A stretch of DNA of 64,000 nt, taken from the NCBI RefSeq assembly GCF_017875395.1, contig NZ_JAGGMO010000001.1, positions 62,001 to 126,000 on the forward strand, read 5' to 3'. Every line of letters starts with the position of its first letter. Position 1 is the first letter of the stretch. The translations under genes and the position numbers were made by a program. Source of the stretch: Methanococcus voltae. Its GTDB lineage: Archaea; AGJL01; Methanococci; Methanococcales; Methanococcaceae. Shown one piece after another: positions 19,824-30,793 of this stretch. The notes beneath the pieces are model-generated. The model had not been told where the DNA came from. It was given only the letters and a program-made list of their open reading frames with translations, and made no database searches.

Positions 19824-20381
19824 ATGAAAAAAATACTTGTAATAAATGGAAGTCCTTTAAAGCAGGGCAATACTGCCAAAATACTAGCTAATATGATGAA
19901 AGGGATATCTGAAAGCTCTAAAGCATGTTTTCACGAACATAATTTAGAAGAAATTAATTTTGAGGGCTGTAACGAGTGTATGGATTGTAGAGACACTTTT
20001 GCCTGCAGTTTGGATGATGATATGTCAGAAATATTGGATGAATTAATAGAAGCTGATTACTTAATCTTTGGCACTCCAATATTTATGTGGCAAATAACTG
20101 GGCAAGCCAAATGTTTTATAGATAGATTGTACCCTGTAATATCTAATGATTTTGAAACTAGATTAGCCAATATAGCTACAATAACAGTATATACACAAGC
20201 AAATCCTGATAAAAACGCATTTATAAATTATATAAAACATAACAATGATTTATTAGATTTTTTAGGGCTAAATGTGATTGACACTTTGATAGTGGGGGGT
20301 CTATCCGAACAAAACCCTGCGGAAAACCACATGTACGCTCTCGAAAAGGCATATCACATGGGTAAAAATCTAATTAAATAA
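19824..20381 (+). CDS. Flavodoxin-fold iron-sulfur flavoprotein (NADPH-dependent FMN reductase family)
   Basis: Electron-transfer flavoprotein, 185 residues from the ATG behind GGTGGGTGATTCT (a TTG at 19788 extends the frame less convincingly). The N-terminal KKILVINGSPLKQGNTAKIL binds the FMN phosphate. A compact cysteine motif CNECMDCRDTFAC near residues 49-61 resembles the 4Fe-4S site of methanogen Isf proteins. GTPIFMWQITGQAKCFIDR is the second flavin loop. A partner is not evident; methanogen Isf proteins take electrons from ferredoxin and may reduce O2 or peroxide. Confidence 0.82.
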   Translation: MKKILVINGSPLKQGNTAKILANMMKGISESSKACFHEHNLEEINFEGCNECMDCRDTFACSLDDDMSEILDELIEADYLIFGTPIFMWQITGQAKCFIDRLYPVISNDFETRLANIATITVYTQANPDKNAFINYIKHNNDLLDFLGLNVIDTLIVGGLSEQNPAENHMYALEKAYHMGKNLIK

Positions 20382-20587
20382 TTAATCAAAAATACTAATA
20401 AAAATACTAATAAAAATAAACAAAGCTACTGATTGAGATTATTTCATTACACTATTTTTTATTTGTTTTTTATTTATGTTATTTGTTATATTTTTTGTCG
20501 ATAAATCAATAATTGTATATATTAAAAATAACATATTGATATACAATGTAATTATGAATATGATATATCTTGTTGGCAAGTGAAACT

Positions 20588-20875
20588 ATGAAAATAATAA
20601 GATTTGAAGACACGACTAAAGGAAATATTGTAAGATATCTAAATTTAGAGTATTTTTCAGAGGTTGAAGTAGATGTTGATATTTGTAGGTTAGCTTTAAG
20701 GGAACCTTCTGGAACTTTTGTTTGGCTAAGAACTACGATTACAAATCTCGAAAAAGTAATGGCATTCATGGAAGATGAAAAAACATTATTAGACTTAGGT
20801 ACCATTGAAGAATGCGGAAAAGAGTATTTTTACTTTACAGTTCGTAAAAGCGAAGAACATTCTCGCTCAATGTAA
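20588..20875 (+). CDS. Conserved hypothetical protein, 95 aa
   Basis: Not recognised. Starting at the ATG behind AAGTGAAACT (a TTG at 20570 gives six more residues), it is a small soluble protein with alternating strands and helices (MKIIRFEDTTKG... WLRTTITNLEKVMAFMEDEKTLLDLG). It has no signal peptide, membrane segment or cysteine pair beyond two isolated Cys. It lies 82 bp upstream of the YigZ-like gene in the same direction, so the two may be cotranscribed. Codon use matches its neighbours, so it is probably a real gene. Confidence 0.6.
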   Translation: MKIIRFEDTTKGNIVRYLNLEYFSEVEVDVDICRLALREPSGTFVWLRTTITNLEKVMAFMEDEKTLLDLGTIEECGKEYFYFTVRKSEEHSRSM

Positions 20876-20956
20876 GCTCGATTAATTATTAAGATTATTT
20901 TTTGAATATTTTAAATATATTGAATATTTTTTTAATTTGGGACTTTTTGTGATTAT

Positions 20957-21673
20957 ATGAATAAAGATAATTTAGGGTTAATATATAAAACAGTTGAAAA
21001 ATTTGCAAAAATTGAAAAGGTTTATAAAAATTCCTTATTTATTGGATATGTTAAACCAGTTGATACGGAAATTGAAGCCAAAGAATTTGTAAATTATATT
21101 AAAGAACTACATAAGGACGCCACACATAATGTATCTGCATATTATGTAAAAGAACATGAAAATAACAATTATTTAGCTATGAAATACGATGATGACGGCG
21201 AACCTTCCGGAAGTTCAGGGAAACCTATTTTTAAAGTTTTGGAACTTAAAAATGTGCAAAATTTGGTCGTAGTTGTTACGAGATACTTTGGAGGTATTAA
21301 GTTAGGTTACGGCGGACTTGTCAAGGCTTACAGTGAAACTGCGAACGATGCAATCGAAAGCGCTGGAATTATTGGGATATACGATACCTCAAAGTTCAAA
21401 TTAGAGTTCGATTACGCAGAAATAAATAATGTTAAAAAAGCTATTGAAGATACGAATAATAACTTTGATAAAAAAGACGACTCATTGGGATTGAGTAATT
21501 TAACTATCGTAAAAATTTATTCTGAGGAATATTCCAACGATATTACGTATAATATAGATATTATAAAAGGTTACGAAGATATATTTATTAAAAACGTCAT
21601 AAATTATACTAAAAACAATTTAAAGATACATAAATTAAATAAAAGAGCCTGTTTTAACAAATTAATTAATTGA
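20957..21673 (+). CDS. YigZ/IMPACT family protein (UPF0029)
   Basis: Small conserved protein related to eukaryotic IMPACT and bacterial YigZ, linked to translation control though its activity is not settled. The 238 residues contain the family signature DDGEPSGSSGKPIFKVLE followed by NLVVVVTRYFGGIKLGYGGLVKAYS (about 75-120). The C-terminal half matches the DUF1949-like ferredoxin-fold domain. TTGTGATTAT precedes the ATG. It converges with the beta-CASP nuclease gene. Confidence 0.88.
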   Translation: MNKDNLGLIYKTVEKFAKIEKVYKNSLFIGYVKPVDTEIEAKEFVNYIKELHKDATHNVSAYYVKEHENNNYLAMKYDDDGEPSGSSGKPIFKVLELKNVQNLVVVVTRYFGGIKLGYGGLVKAYSETANDAIESAGIIGIYDTSKFKLEFDYAEINNVKKAIEDTNNNFDKKDDSLGLSNLTIVKIYSEEYSNDITYNIDIIKGYEDIFIKNVINYTKNNLKIHKLNKRACFNKLIN

Positions 21674-21759
21674 TTAATTAATAAAGATAAAAAAATAGAT
21701 AAAACTATTAGTAAAAATAAAAAATAAAAATAAAATTTCTTTTTATTTTACGTCATTCC

Positions 21760-23028
21760 TTAGAACAATGGTATTGTACTACCAATTGTAGGAGCTATTG
21801 AAGGGATTTTAAACATTTTCCATATTGTCATTGCGAGAGAAAGAGCTTGGTATCTTTCACCGTGCATAACTATGGCTTTTTTAGGCTCCGGTATCTTTTT
21901 AAGGTACCTTACAAGTGAATTGTAATCCCCGTGAGCTGAAAATTCTATTTTACTTATTTTACCCTTAATTTGAATAGGCTTTTTGAATGGAGTGATTTCA
22001 GTTGCTCCTTCTTCTAAGCTACGTCCGATAGTACCTTCTCCTTGGTAACCGGTTAATATTAATTTATTCCTTGGGTTTTTCAATAATGATAAATATTGTA
22101 ACACAGGACCACCTTGAACCATTCCGGACGTTGAAATGATTATGCACGGTTCATTATTGTTAAATATGTTATCATCAGCTTTTAAAAGGTTACCAAATGG
22201 ATTTGTACCGTTATTCATTAAATTATTTATTTTAGGGTTTAACCATTGCGAATAGCTCATGTACATACCTGTTGTATGTGTTAAGGAACCGCAAATGTAT
22301 ATTGGAACCTTTTTAATCAAACCACTTCTTATGTAGTTGTTTATAATAACAATTATCTCTTGAGCCCTACCCACTGCAAAAACAGGGATTATAACTTTCC
22401 CATTTTCTTCGATGGTTTCTGAAATCTCGTCAATTAATTGTTTTTCCAATACTTTTCTTGATGGTTTAACATCCAATGGTGAACCGTATGTTGATTCGAT
22501 AATTATAGTATCTATCTCATCAATATCTGTATCTGCAGGATTTAAAGTTCTGGTCTCAATTTCGTTAATATCGCCAGTATATAATAACTTTTTACCATCT
22601 ATATCCAAATATACGGAGGAACTACCTAATATGTGTCCTGCATCGTATAATTTCATAGATATGTCTGAAGTTATCTTTCTAGGTTCGTTATAATCTACAA
22701 TGTTAATATTTTTCATAGATCTTTGAATGTCTTCTTCTTTGTATGATTTTGACAATGCTACGGTATCCTTCCATACATTGTACATTAAATCAGCCGTAGG
22801 TGCATTACAGTAAATATTTTTAAAGTCAAAATGAGGTACTGCACCGCAGTGGTCAAGGTGTGCATGCGATATTACTACTGCATCCATACTGCTGTCGTTT
22901 ATATCAGGTATGGCGTTATTTGATGGGTCCATACCACAATCTACTAATATTCTGGACTTTTTTGTCTCTATTTCTACACAAGATTTTCCTATTTGATGAC
23001 AACCGCCGTGAAATTTACCGACTATCAT
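21760..23028 (-). CDS. Beta-CASP metallo-beta-lactamase ribonuclease (aCPSF2-like)
   Basis: RNA-processing nuclease of the archaeal CPSF group. The 422 residues carry HAHLDHCGA (zinc ligands, near 55), GHILGSSSVYLD, TGDINEIETR, the beta-CASP ESTYG and GRAQEI segments, GMVQGGPVLQYL, SAHGDYNSL and VMHGERY. The N-terminal KH domains of aCPSF1 are absent, and motif 2 is HAHLDH as in CPSF proteins rather than the RNase J form, so aCPSF2 fits best. GAGGTGAAAAC precedes the ATG. It probably acts in RNA 3'-end formation or decay. Confidence 0.9.
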   Translation of the reverse strand: MIVGKFHGGCHQIGKSCVEIETKKSRILVDCGMDPSNNAIPDINDSSMDAVVISHAHLDHCGAVPHFDFKNIYCNAPTADLMYNVWKDTVALSKSYKEEDIQRSMKNINIVDYNEPRKITSDISMKLYDAGHILGSSSVYLDIDGKKLLYTGDINEIETRTLNPADTDIDEIDTIIIESTYGSPLDVKPSRKVLEKQLIDEISETIEENGKVIIPVFAVGRAQEIIVIINNYIRSGLIKKVPIYICGSLTHTTGMYMSYSQWLNPKINNLMNNGTNPFGNLLKADDNIFNNNEPCIIISTSGMVQGGPVLQYLSLLKNPRNKLILTGYQGEGTIGRSLEEGATEITPFKKPIQIKGKISKIEFSAHGDYNSLVRYLKKIPEPKKAIVMHGERYQALSLAMTIWKMFKIPSIAPTIGSTIPLF

Positions 23029-23156
23029 GTTTTCACCTCATTGCGATTGTCCAAGAGATGAATTAATTCATTTATAATGCAATTAAAAAGTAAATATTGT
23101 TATATAGCTAATTAATTTTAAAAGTTAAATAAATTGTTTTAAACTAACATATTAAA

Positions 23157-24479
<1,323 letters not shown>

Positions 24480-24728
24480 AATTTCACCAAAAATACAATT
24501 ATATGCTATTTATAATATATAGTAACCCTGTTATATTTGGATTGTGATTTATATGTCATATTATATTATTTAATTGAATAAACACTGAAAAATAAATTTA
24601 ATAATATTTAAAATAAAATGATTTATATAGAATTGAATTTAAATATTAAATAATTAAAAAATTAAGCTTAATTTCTGTTTAACTTCAGTTTAAATTTAAG
24701 TTTAAATTTAAGTTTAAAAGGTGTTACA

Positions 24729-25370
24729 TTGTTAATTTTAAAAAAGAAATCTGTTAAAAACGCTTTTGAAGAATTAATACCTAAAATATTGAGTGAAGGT
24801 ATTGATATGACTACAGAAGATGGTCAGAAGTGTAAAGAAATTATGAATACAATTATTGAAATCACCGACCCTGAAAATATGGAAGTGTCTTCAAAATATC
24901 CTTTAGGGGAAAATGCGATTAAATCATACACTAATCAGCTTATAAATGGCTGTAGTACGGAATTTGTTTATGATTACCATGAACGTATTTTTGAATATCC
25001 AAATCAGGATAAAACCGAGAAATTTGACCAAATTGACTATATTGTAAGTAAGCTTTCAGAAAATCACAGTTCAAGAAGAGCCATAGCTATTACGTGGAAT
25101 CCTTACATCGATACGCACGTTAAAGACGTTCCTTGCTTACAGTTTATCGAATTTTTGATAAGAAACGATGAATTATACATGACTGTTTTATTTAGAAGCA
25201 ACGACGCATATTTGGCATTCCACGCTAATGCACTTGGTTTAATTGCACTTGGTCAAACCGTTGCAGATAAATTAAATATTCCATTAAAAAAGTACACACA
25301 TCACAGTGTTTCAATGCACGTCTATGTTAAAAGAGATATTGATAATTTAAGAAAAGATTTTAAAATTTAA
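24729..25370 (+). CDS. thyA: Archaeal-type thymidylate synthase
   Basis: Makes dTMP from dUMP; the short archaeal form probably uses a methanopterin-type C1 carrier. The 213 residues start at a TTG behind AAAAGGTGTTACA and carry SSRRAIAITWNPYIDTHVKDVPCLQFIEF, with the catalytic Cys in DVPCLQF (about 138). FRSNDAYLAFHANALGLIALGQ and the YTHHSVSMHVY dUMP-binding segments follow. It is shorter than bacterial ThyA (about 264), as is typical for the methanogen family. A tandem TTTAAATTTAAG stretch lies just upstream of the ribosome binding site. Confidence 0.88.
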   Translation: MLILKKKSVKNAFEELIPKILSEGIDMTTEDGQKCKEIMNTIIEITDPENMEVSSKYPLGENAIKSYTNQLINGCSTEFVYDYHERIFEYPNQDKTEKFDQIDYIVSKLSENHSSRRAIAITWNPYIDTHVKDVPCLQFIEFLIRNDELYMTVLFRSNDAYLAFHANALGLIALGQTVADKLNIPLKKYTHHSVSMHVYVKRDIDNLRKDFKI

Positions 25371-25512
25371 TTTTAAATCTAAATTCTAACTTATTTTACG
25401 ATATACTATCTTATTTTACAGTGAATTAACCATATTGCATTATTTTATCATTACATTATTACCATTATTTTTTCAGCTATTTTCTCAACACCGTAACCCA
25501 TAAAAACAAAAA

Positions 25513-25520
25513 TTTATATA
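25513..25520 (+). promoter_or_regulatory. TATA box (TTTATATA) for the 68-aa gene
   Basis: A perfect match to the methanococcal box A lies 34 bp before the start at 25554. It predicts a very short leader that still includes the strong GGGGAGGGGAG ribosome binding site. Confidence 0.6.
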
Positions 25521-25553
25521 ATTATATACGTGGATAAATGGGGAGGGGAGACT

Positions 25554-25760
25554 ATGACAAATATCCAACCATGTATTGACGAAATTAAAGAATTGATTAC
25601 ACGAAGTTCAGAAGATGATGATCTTAATTCGCTAAAAGAACATTTAAAAATGATTGAAACGCTGTTAAAGCATGAAACTGGCGAAGATTTAGAAAAATTA
25701 AAAGAATTACATAAATTTACAGAAGAAGAAATTTTAAGATTGATAAATTCAAAGATTTAA
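25554..25760 (+). CDS. Small helical hypothetical protein, 68 aa
   Basis: Not recognised. The ATG follows an unusually purine-rich GGGGAGGGGAG, and a consensus TATA box lies 34 bp upstream, so expression is likely. The product is acidic and helical (CIDEIKELITRSSEDDDLNSL... EEEILRLINS), without cysteine pairs or membrane segments. A 5 x 12 bp T-rich repeat follows it. It lies about 340 bp before the NERD helicase, in the same direction but with a separate TATA box between them. Confidence 0.65.
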   Translation: MTNIQPCIDEIKELITRSSEDDDLNSLKEHLKMIETLLKHETGEDLEKLKELHKFTEEEILRLINSKI

Positions 25761-25856
25761 AATATAAGTTAATCTAAGTTACTCTAAAGTAATATAGGGT
25801 AATCTACGTTGATTTATGCCCACTTAATCTTAGATATGTTCTTAAATATTTATTTA

Positions 25857-25916
25857 TTCTTATTTTTATTCTTATTTTTATTCTTATTTTTATTCTTATT
25901 TTTATTCTTATTTTTT
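25857..25916. repeat. Tandem repeat, 5 x 12 bp (TTCTTATTTTTA)
   Basis: Five exact copies lie about 100 bp after the 68-aa gene within the 341-bp gap before the helicase. T-runs on the coding strand could terminate the upstream transcript. The gap also holds a TTTATATA box at 25996-26003, about 106 bp before the helicase ATG, and no other gene. Confidence 0.9.
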
Positions 25917-25995
25917 CTTTTTTAAATATTTTCTTTTTTTTAAAATTTATACGTGGTATTGCATTCTGTTAGATACGTTATTAGTATAACAACAG

Positions 25996-26003
25996 TTTAT
26001 ATA
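25996..26003 (+). promoter_or_regulatory. TATA box (TTTATATA) for the NERD helicase gene
   Basis: Exact box A sequence. Its position predicts a start of transcription near 26021-26026 and a leader of about 75-80 bases. Confidence 0.5.
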
Positions 26004-26101
26004 CTAATTAAACAATATTTTTAAATAATTTAATAAAATAGAGCAATATATTATTTAAATTTAAAATTTAAATTATAGAAAATTGAGAATTGGGTTTTAA
26101 A

Positions 26102-28174
26102 ATGGGAATTGATATAATACCGGATGATTTATACGGGCTTAAAAAGGGCGAACTAAAACTATTAAACAGGATAAAAGAAATATATTCCAAAATTGACAAT
26201 TATGAAGGCAATAGGAATTGTGTATTGTACTTACAACAGTCTGTGTGTGGCTTAAAACCTGATTTTATATTAATCGATAGTTTTAAAGGCGTTTGTATTT
26301 TAGAAGTCAAAGATTGGAAAATAGGATATTTAAAAAACATAAATTCACACCAAGTGGAAACTATAGATAATAAGACTTTTAAAAATCCAATAGTTACTTC
26401 AAACATCTATTTTAATACATTAAAAGACTTAATTTACAGTGACGAAGCATTTAAGGGGAAAAACGAGAAAAGTAAAAAAAATAAAATGAATAATATAACT
26501 AAAAAAAATGCTAAAAACAGTGAAAATTTAAATAAATTTGAAATGCCCCCTAAGATATACTCGTATGCCGTTTTTAGCAAAATTAAATCAGAAGATATTA
26601 AAAAACTCCAAATTAATAAAGTTTTAAATCAGCCTCCATCTAAGTACATAACTTCAGATAAAATTTCAGAATTAACTATTGACGACTTATTTGATAAAAA
26701 TAAAGATGTAAAGATGTCAAATATTGAATTTAATAGAATTAGGTCTTTATTATGTCCTGAAATATGTATTTGTAATTCAAAACAGAAAATTAAAGATAAA
26801 AATCATAATAAAGATAAATCTGCCAAAAAAACCCAAAGTAAAAAAGAAGATTCAAAATTAAAAAAATTAGGTAGTTTGATAAAATTATTTAAAATAATAA
26901 ATAAAATAAGTAGTAAAGATAGTATCGAAGATATTATAGACTATGAAAAAGATTCTAAGGAATTAATAAAAGTTTTAGATTTAGAACAGGAAAAACTAAG
27001 CAAAAAAATACCATCTGGTCATTTTATGGTTACTGGCGTACCGGGCAGTGGTAAAACTGTAATATTACTATCTAGGGCGGTTTTTTTAGCATTGAACAAT
27101 CCTACTTGGAAAATTAGGATTTTAACATACAATAAAACACTTTCAGAAGAATGTAAGACTAATTTAAAAAATATGTGCGAAAAAATTGGAAATAACGACA
27201 TATTAAATAATATAGAAGTTTCTACATTCCATAAATTTGCAAAAGAACTTTACTATGAATACAATCAATGTTGTGAATCTGATGAATTTAATAACTTTAA
27301 AATAAAGTTTAAAACCGAATCAAAACAGTTTTGGAATTACGAATTACCAAATAAAGTTTTAAATCTTTTGGAAGATAGAATTAATATCAATATGTCATTA
27401 AAACAGTACGATGCTGTTTTAATTGACGAATACCAAGATTTTATGAATGAATGGATTAAAATATGCGTAAAATCTTGTAAAAAGTATCCTTATGTCGACT
27501 ATGCGGGAAAAAATACAGAAGGAATTAACTTATTTTTGGCAGGAGATAGATTGCAGAGCATATATCGTTTAAACGGTCAGAATTGGAAAAGTTTAGGTAT
27601 AGATATGAGGGGAAGGAGTAAACTGTTAAAATCCACATATCGTACAGGTAAAGAGCATTTAAACTTAGGAATAAACTTTTTAATGAATAATAACGAACTC
27701 AAAAACCAGGTTTATAAATTTTACAATGGTACGAATACATTTAGTGTATTAGACGGTAATATTGAATTTTTGAAGGGTAAAAACGAAGTTTTGAACGATA
27801 AAATAAAAGAATTGTTGACAAAATTCAAACCTGAAGAAATAATGATACTTTGTAATGACAATAAAAGTTGTGAAAAATTGTATAATAGCCTTGATTCTGA
27901 TTTAAAAAAGAAATGTAGCTTTTCAAAAAATTTAGAATTTGGATACGTTCGTATTTTAACATTGCACTCTTCAAAAGGTTTAGAATCTCCAGTATGCCTG
28001 ATTACAAACTTATCAGAAATTAGTAAACCCGCCAATAACGTTCAGGACATATTAAATAGGAAATTAATCTATGTTGGGATTACCCGAGCTTTTGAACATT
28101 TAATTTTGCATTCAGAGGACTTTGATAAATCCTATGCAAAAGAATTGCACGATATAGTTTTAAAAAATGAATAA
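26102..28174 (+). CDS. NERD nuclease-like domain fused to UvrD/Rep-type superfamily 1 helicase
   Basis: DNA-processing protein of 690 residues (from the ATG; a TTG four codons upstream is possible). The N-terminal NERD domain (about 35-120) has PDFILIDSFKGVCILEVKDWKIG, whose Asp and ELK-like Glu-Val-Lys resemble a nuclease core. A Lys/Asn-rich linker follows. The helicase has Walker A GVPGSGKT (about 312), DEYQDF (about 442), GDRLQSIY and a late LTLHSSKGLESPV and YVGITRA segment. Such fusions are found in repair and phage-defence contexts, but no partner genes are visible here. Confidence 0.88.
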   Translation: MGIDIIPDDLYGLKKGELKLLNRIKEIYSKIDNYEGNRNCVLYLQQSVCGLKPDFILIDSFKGVCILEVKDWKIGYLKNINSHQVETIDNKTFKNPIVTSNIYFNTLKDLIYSDEAFKGKNEKSKKNKMNNITKKNAKNSENLNKFEMPPKIYSYAVFSKIKSEDIKKLQINKVLNQPPSKYITSDKISELTIDDLFDKNKDVKMSNIEFNRIRSLLCPEICICNSKQKIKDKNHNKDKSAKKTQSKKEDSKLKKLGSLIKLFKIINKISSKDSIEDIIDYEKDSKELIKVLDLEQEKLSKKIPSGHFMVTGVPGSGKTVILLSRAVFLALNNPTWKIRILTYNKTLSEECKTNLKNMCEKIGNNDILNNIEVSTFHKFAKELYYEYNQCCESDEFNNFKIKFKTESKQFWNYELPNKVLNLLEDRININMSLKQYDAVLIDEYQDFMNEWIKICVKSCKKYPYVDYAGKNTEGINLFLAGDRLQSIYRLNGQNWKSLGIDMRGRSKLLKSTYRTGKEHLNLGINFLMNNNELKNQVYKFYNGTNTFSVLDGNIEFLKGKNEVLNDKIKELLTKFKPEEIMILCNDNKSCEKLYNSLDSDLKKKCSFSKNLEFGYVRILTLHSSKGLESPVCLITNLSEISKPANNVQDILNRKLIYVGITRAFEHLILHSEDFDKSYAKELHDIVLKNE

Positions 28175-28224
28175 AATAGTAAAAAAGTATTAATTACTTA
28201 ATTAAGTAATTAAGTAATTAGATA

Positions 28225-28608
28225 TTATCCATAAATTGATTTAATACGTATAAATAAATTTTTAGGGTTTACGAGTGGATAATCCTCATTTTCCGCTACA
28301 TCCAAACAAACTGCATAACCTAAAAACTCAAACTGTGCGTTTACGACCACAGTTTCATTTTCGTCAGCTTTTTCATCGGTTACGATATTAGTACATAAAT
28401 CCATGCTAACTAATTTGGCAATTACGCCCTCCGTCCCCACCGTTAAATCACTTTTACGAATACTGGTTAAAAATAATACATCCCCAACTTCAGAATTTGT
28501 TAAAACTGAATAATTAGCTATATTTTTTAATACAAACGTTCTAACTTGGTTCTTCAGCAATTCCGAAATCGAATTCCTTGAAATACCTGTTACAGCAAGT
28601 GTTTTCAT
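28225..28608 (-). CDS. DUF473 family protein
   Basis: Methanogen-restricted protein of unknown function, 127 residues. The ALTGIS-type start (LAVTGISRNSISELLKNQVRTFVLKN), EVGDVLFLTS and the DLTVGTEGVIAKL segment match my recollection of DUF473, which has an OB/beta-barrel-like pattern. GGGGGTTATTT precedes the ATG. It converges with the helicase gene across a short gap that carries a TTACTTAATTAAGTAA palindrome. No catalytic residues stand out. Confidence 0.65.
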   Translation of the reverse strand: MKTLAVTGISRNSISELLKNQVRTFVLKNIANYSVLTNSEVGDVLFLTSIRKSDLTVGTEGVIAKLVSMDLCTNIVTDEKADENETVVVNAQFEFLGYAVCLDVAENEDYPLVNPKNLFIRIKSIYG

Positions 28609-28735
28609 AAATAACCCCCAATATGCAAATATTATAAATTATGGCTTAAAATTTAGTAATTTTTTAAATGTTTATTTTATTATTTTAATTTAATTTTTAT
28701 TTTATTATTTTTTATTTTATTGTACTATTCATTAA

Positions 28736-29662
28736 TTACATATACATTGGATTTTCAGATTTAGTCATCAATTTTGCGTGTTCCTTAGCAAGATTATTCA
28801 GTTTACTTTGTATTTTCTCAGCTTCTTCGATTAATTCATCTATATTAGCGTTTATATCATATTCTTTATTTAATACGCCAATTATTATCGAAGCAGCTTT
28901 AGGGTCGGGTCTTAAACCTACGGTTTCCACCAATAAACAGGCTGCAGAGATATTTTGATAGTTGCATTTTAGCATCATGTGTGCAGAAATGCCTCCCACC
29001 ATTCCTAACTTCAACTTATTCATACCAGTCTCTATTTTGGCATTTACCTCTTCTTGTAAGCTACCATAATTAGTATTTTGATTTGTATCCAAAGTCATAA
29101 GTTCTAATTCTTCCAAACTCGTTTCTTCAGGTAAATTATCAAAATTAATGTTGGTTATGGTATTTATATTGTTTTCTACATCTGATTTAGTTTCTTCTTT
29201 AGGATCTTTAGCTTTATTTGAGTCTTCCTTATTTTTTAAAGTGTGATTTTGGAATTTCATTAATTTATTTACGATGTTTTCAGAGGTAGATACCCAGTAA
29301 ACATTTTCCGGGCGCATAGATGCAAACCCTTCCAAGGTTACAACCATTTTAGGTTTTATATCTTTTAATCGTTCCACAGTTACATCTACAAATGGATATA
29401 TCAATTCACTAGGAATTAAAACGTCGGAAAAGAATACTATCAAATCTTTTCGCCCATAAACCCTAACAGGCGGGTAAGCTACGCTATCTTCTACAATCAT
29501 TGCTAATGGAAAAAGTGGGTCTTCAAAATATCCTATGTATTCCAAATCCAAATTTTTTATAATGTGGTATGATGAAATGCTTCCTACGAGCCCTACACTC
29601 GGAAATCCTACAATTACCAGCGGGTCTTCATAATCCACGGTTTTTAAGCTAATATATTGCAT
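28736..29662 (-). CDS. PAC2 family (proteasome assembly chaperone-like) protein
   Basis: Resembles archaeal PbaB/PAC2-like ATP-grasp-neighbour proteins that assist proteasome assembly. The ATG behind GAGGGGAAAT gives 308 residues; the upstream frame adds 14. The core shows DPLVIVGFPSVGLVGSISSYHII near the N-terminus and KLGMVGGISAHMMLKC with LLVETVGLRPDPKAAS in the C-terminal half. An acidic, Asn-rich linker of about 65 residues (roughly 135-205) is inserted between the two halves, longer than I would expect for the family. The job in this organism is inferred only from the fold. Confidence 0.78.
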   Translation of the reverse strand: MQYISLKTVDYEDPLVIVGFPSVGLVGSISSYHIIKNLDLEYIGYFEDPLFPLAMIVEDSVAYPPVRVYGRKDLIVFFSDVLIPSELIYPFVDVTVERLKDIKPKMVVTLEGFASMRPENVYWVSTSENIVNKLMKFQNHTLKNKEDSNKAKDPKEETKSDVENNINTITNINFDNLPEETSLEELELMTLDTNQNTNYGSLQEEVNAKIETGMNKLKLGMVGGISAHMMLKCNYQNISAACLLVETVGLRPDPKAASIIIGVLNKEYDINANIDELIEEAEKIQSKLNNLAKEHAKLMTKSENPMYM

Positions 29663-29845
29663 ATTTCCCCTCTTTCTATTTAATTTTGTATATATTATTT
29701 GCATTACTTACTAAATTAAATTATAAATTTTAAACTATAAATAGCAATATATGTGAAATTAATTAGTAAAAAAGTAAAAATAATATGCAAAATAAAAAAT
29801 AAAAGAAAGTAAAAATAAAATAAAAGAAAGTAAAAAATAATTTGA

Positions 29846-30793
29846 TTATTTATTTAAGGATAACATTTTATCAATTGCAATTTTTGCTTTTTTGATAATT
29901 TCTTCATCCAAATTTACTTCGTATTTCTCTTCAATTAAGCAAGTTTCTATTTTTTCAAGAGTTATGTTTTTCATAGATTTACAAATTGCGTCAGCTCTTA
30001 ATGGTACAAGATTTTTAGATTTTCCGACTTTTTCAAGTTCAATGTTTAATCTAGAAATCATATCGCATTCTGTTCCAATTATGAAGGTTTCTACGGGAGA
30101 ATTTAATACGTGTTTTACCATTCCACCAGTACTCATAACGTAATCTGCAATATCTTGCAATTCAGGGTTGCTTTCAGGGTGAATTAATAATTCTGCGTCT
30201 GGATATTCAGCTTTTACCCTATTGGCATCCTCTAAAGTATACATTTTATGTACATAGCAATGTCCACCTTTTGGAACGGGAATTATTTTTTTATTGGTTC
30301 TTTTTTCCACGAAATAAGCTAAATTATTGTCCGGTCCGAATAATATTTTATCTTCTTCGAATAAATTTACCACTTTATCGGCATTTGCAGAGGTACAGGT
30401 AGCGTCTGCCATTGCCTTTGCTGAAGCTAATGTATTAACGTAAATTACAACTTTAGCATCAGGGTGTTCTTTTTTAGCTTGTTCAATTACTTCAGGAGGC
30501 AATTGGTGAGCCATAGGGCATTCAGCGTCAACAATTTCCGGTAAAAGTACTTTTTTAGTAGGATTTAAGATTTTTGCAGTTTCTGCCATAAAATCTACAC
30601 CGCAAAATACTATTATATCGGCTTCTGTTTTCTCTGCGATTACACAAAGCTCTAAAGAATCACCGATAAAGTCAGCTATTTCTTGAATTTCACGAGGTTG
30701 GTAATTATGAGCCAAAATTATTGCATTTTTTTGGTTTTTCAATTCATTTATATGGTTTATTAATTTTTCCTTTTTACTGAAACATTCTTTCAT
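29846..30793 (-). CDS. nadA: Quinolinate synthase A
   Basis: 4Fe-4S enzyme condensing iminoaspartate with dihydroxyacetone phosphate in NAD synthesis. The 315 residues carry the AHNYQPREIQEIADFIGDSLEL segment and the three cluster cysteines: FCGVDFMAET, DATCTSANA and GTECDMISRL. HPESNPELQDIAD and GGHCYVHKMYT are also typical. GGTGTTATC precedes the ATG. It is divergent from asd, so the two Asp-derived pathways share a 369-bp promoter region. Confidence 0.95.
   Translation of the reverse strand: MKECFSKKEKLINHINELKNQKNAIILAHNYQPREIQEIADFIGDSLELCVIAEKTEADIIVFCGVDFMAETAKILNPTKKVLLPEIVDAECPMAHQLPPEVIEQAKKEHPDAKVVIYVNTLASAKAMADATCTSANADKVVNLFEEDKILFGPDNNLAYFVEKRTNKKIIPVPKGGHCYVHKMYTLEDANRVKAEYPDAELLIHPESNPELQDIADYVMSTGGMVKHVLNSPVETFIIGTECDMISRLNIELEKVGKSKNLVPLRADAICKSMKNITLEKIETCLIEEKYEVNLDEEIIKKAKIAIDKMLSLNK

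Noticed and set aside
28190-28220. TTACTTAATTAAGTAA palindrome between helicase and DUF473 genes
   Set aside because: Low complexity, in a convergent gap; more likely a shared terminator or chance A+T dyad than an operator.
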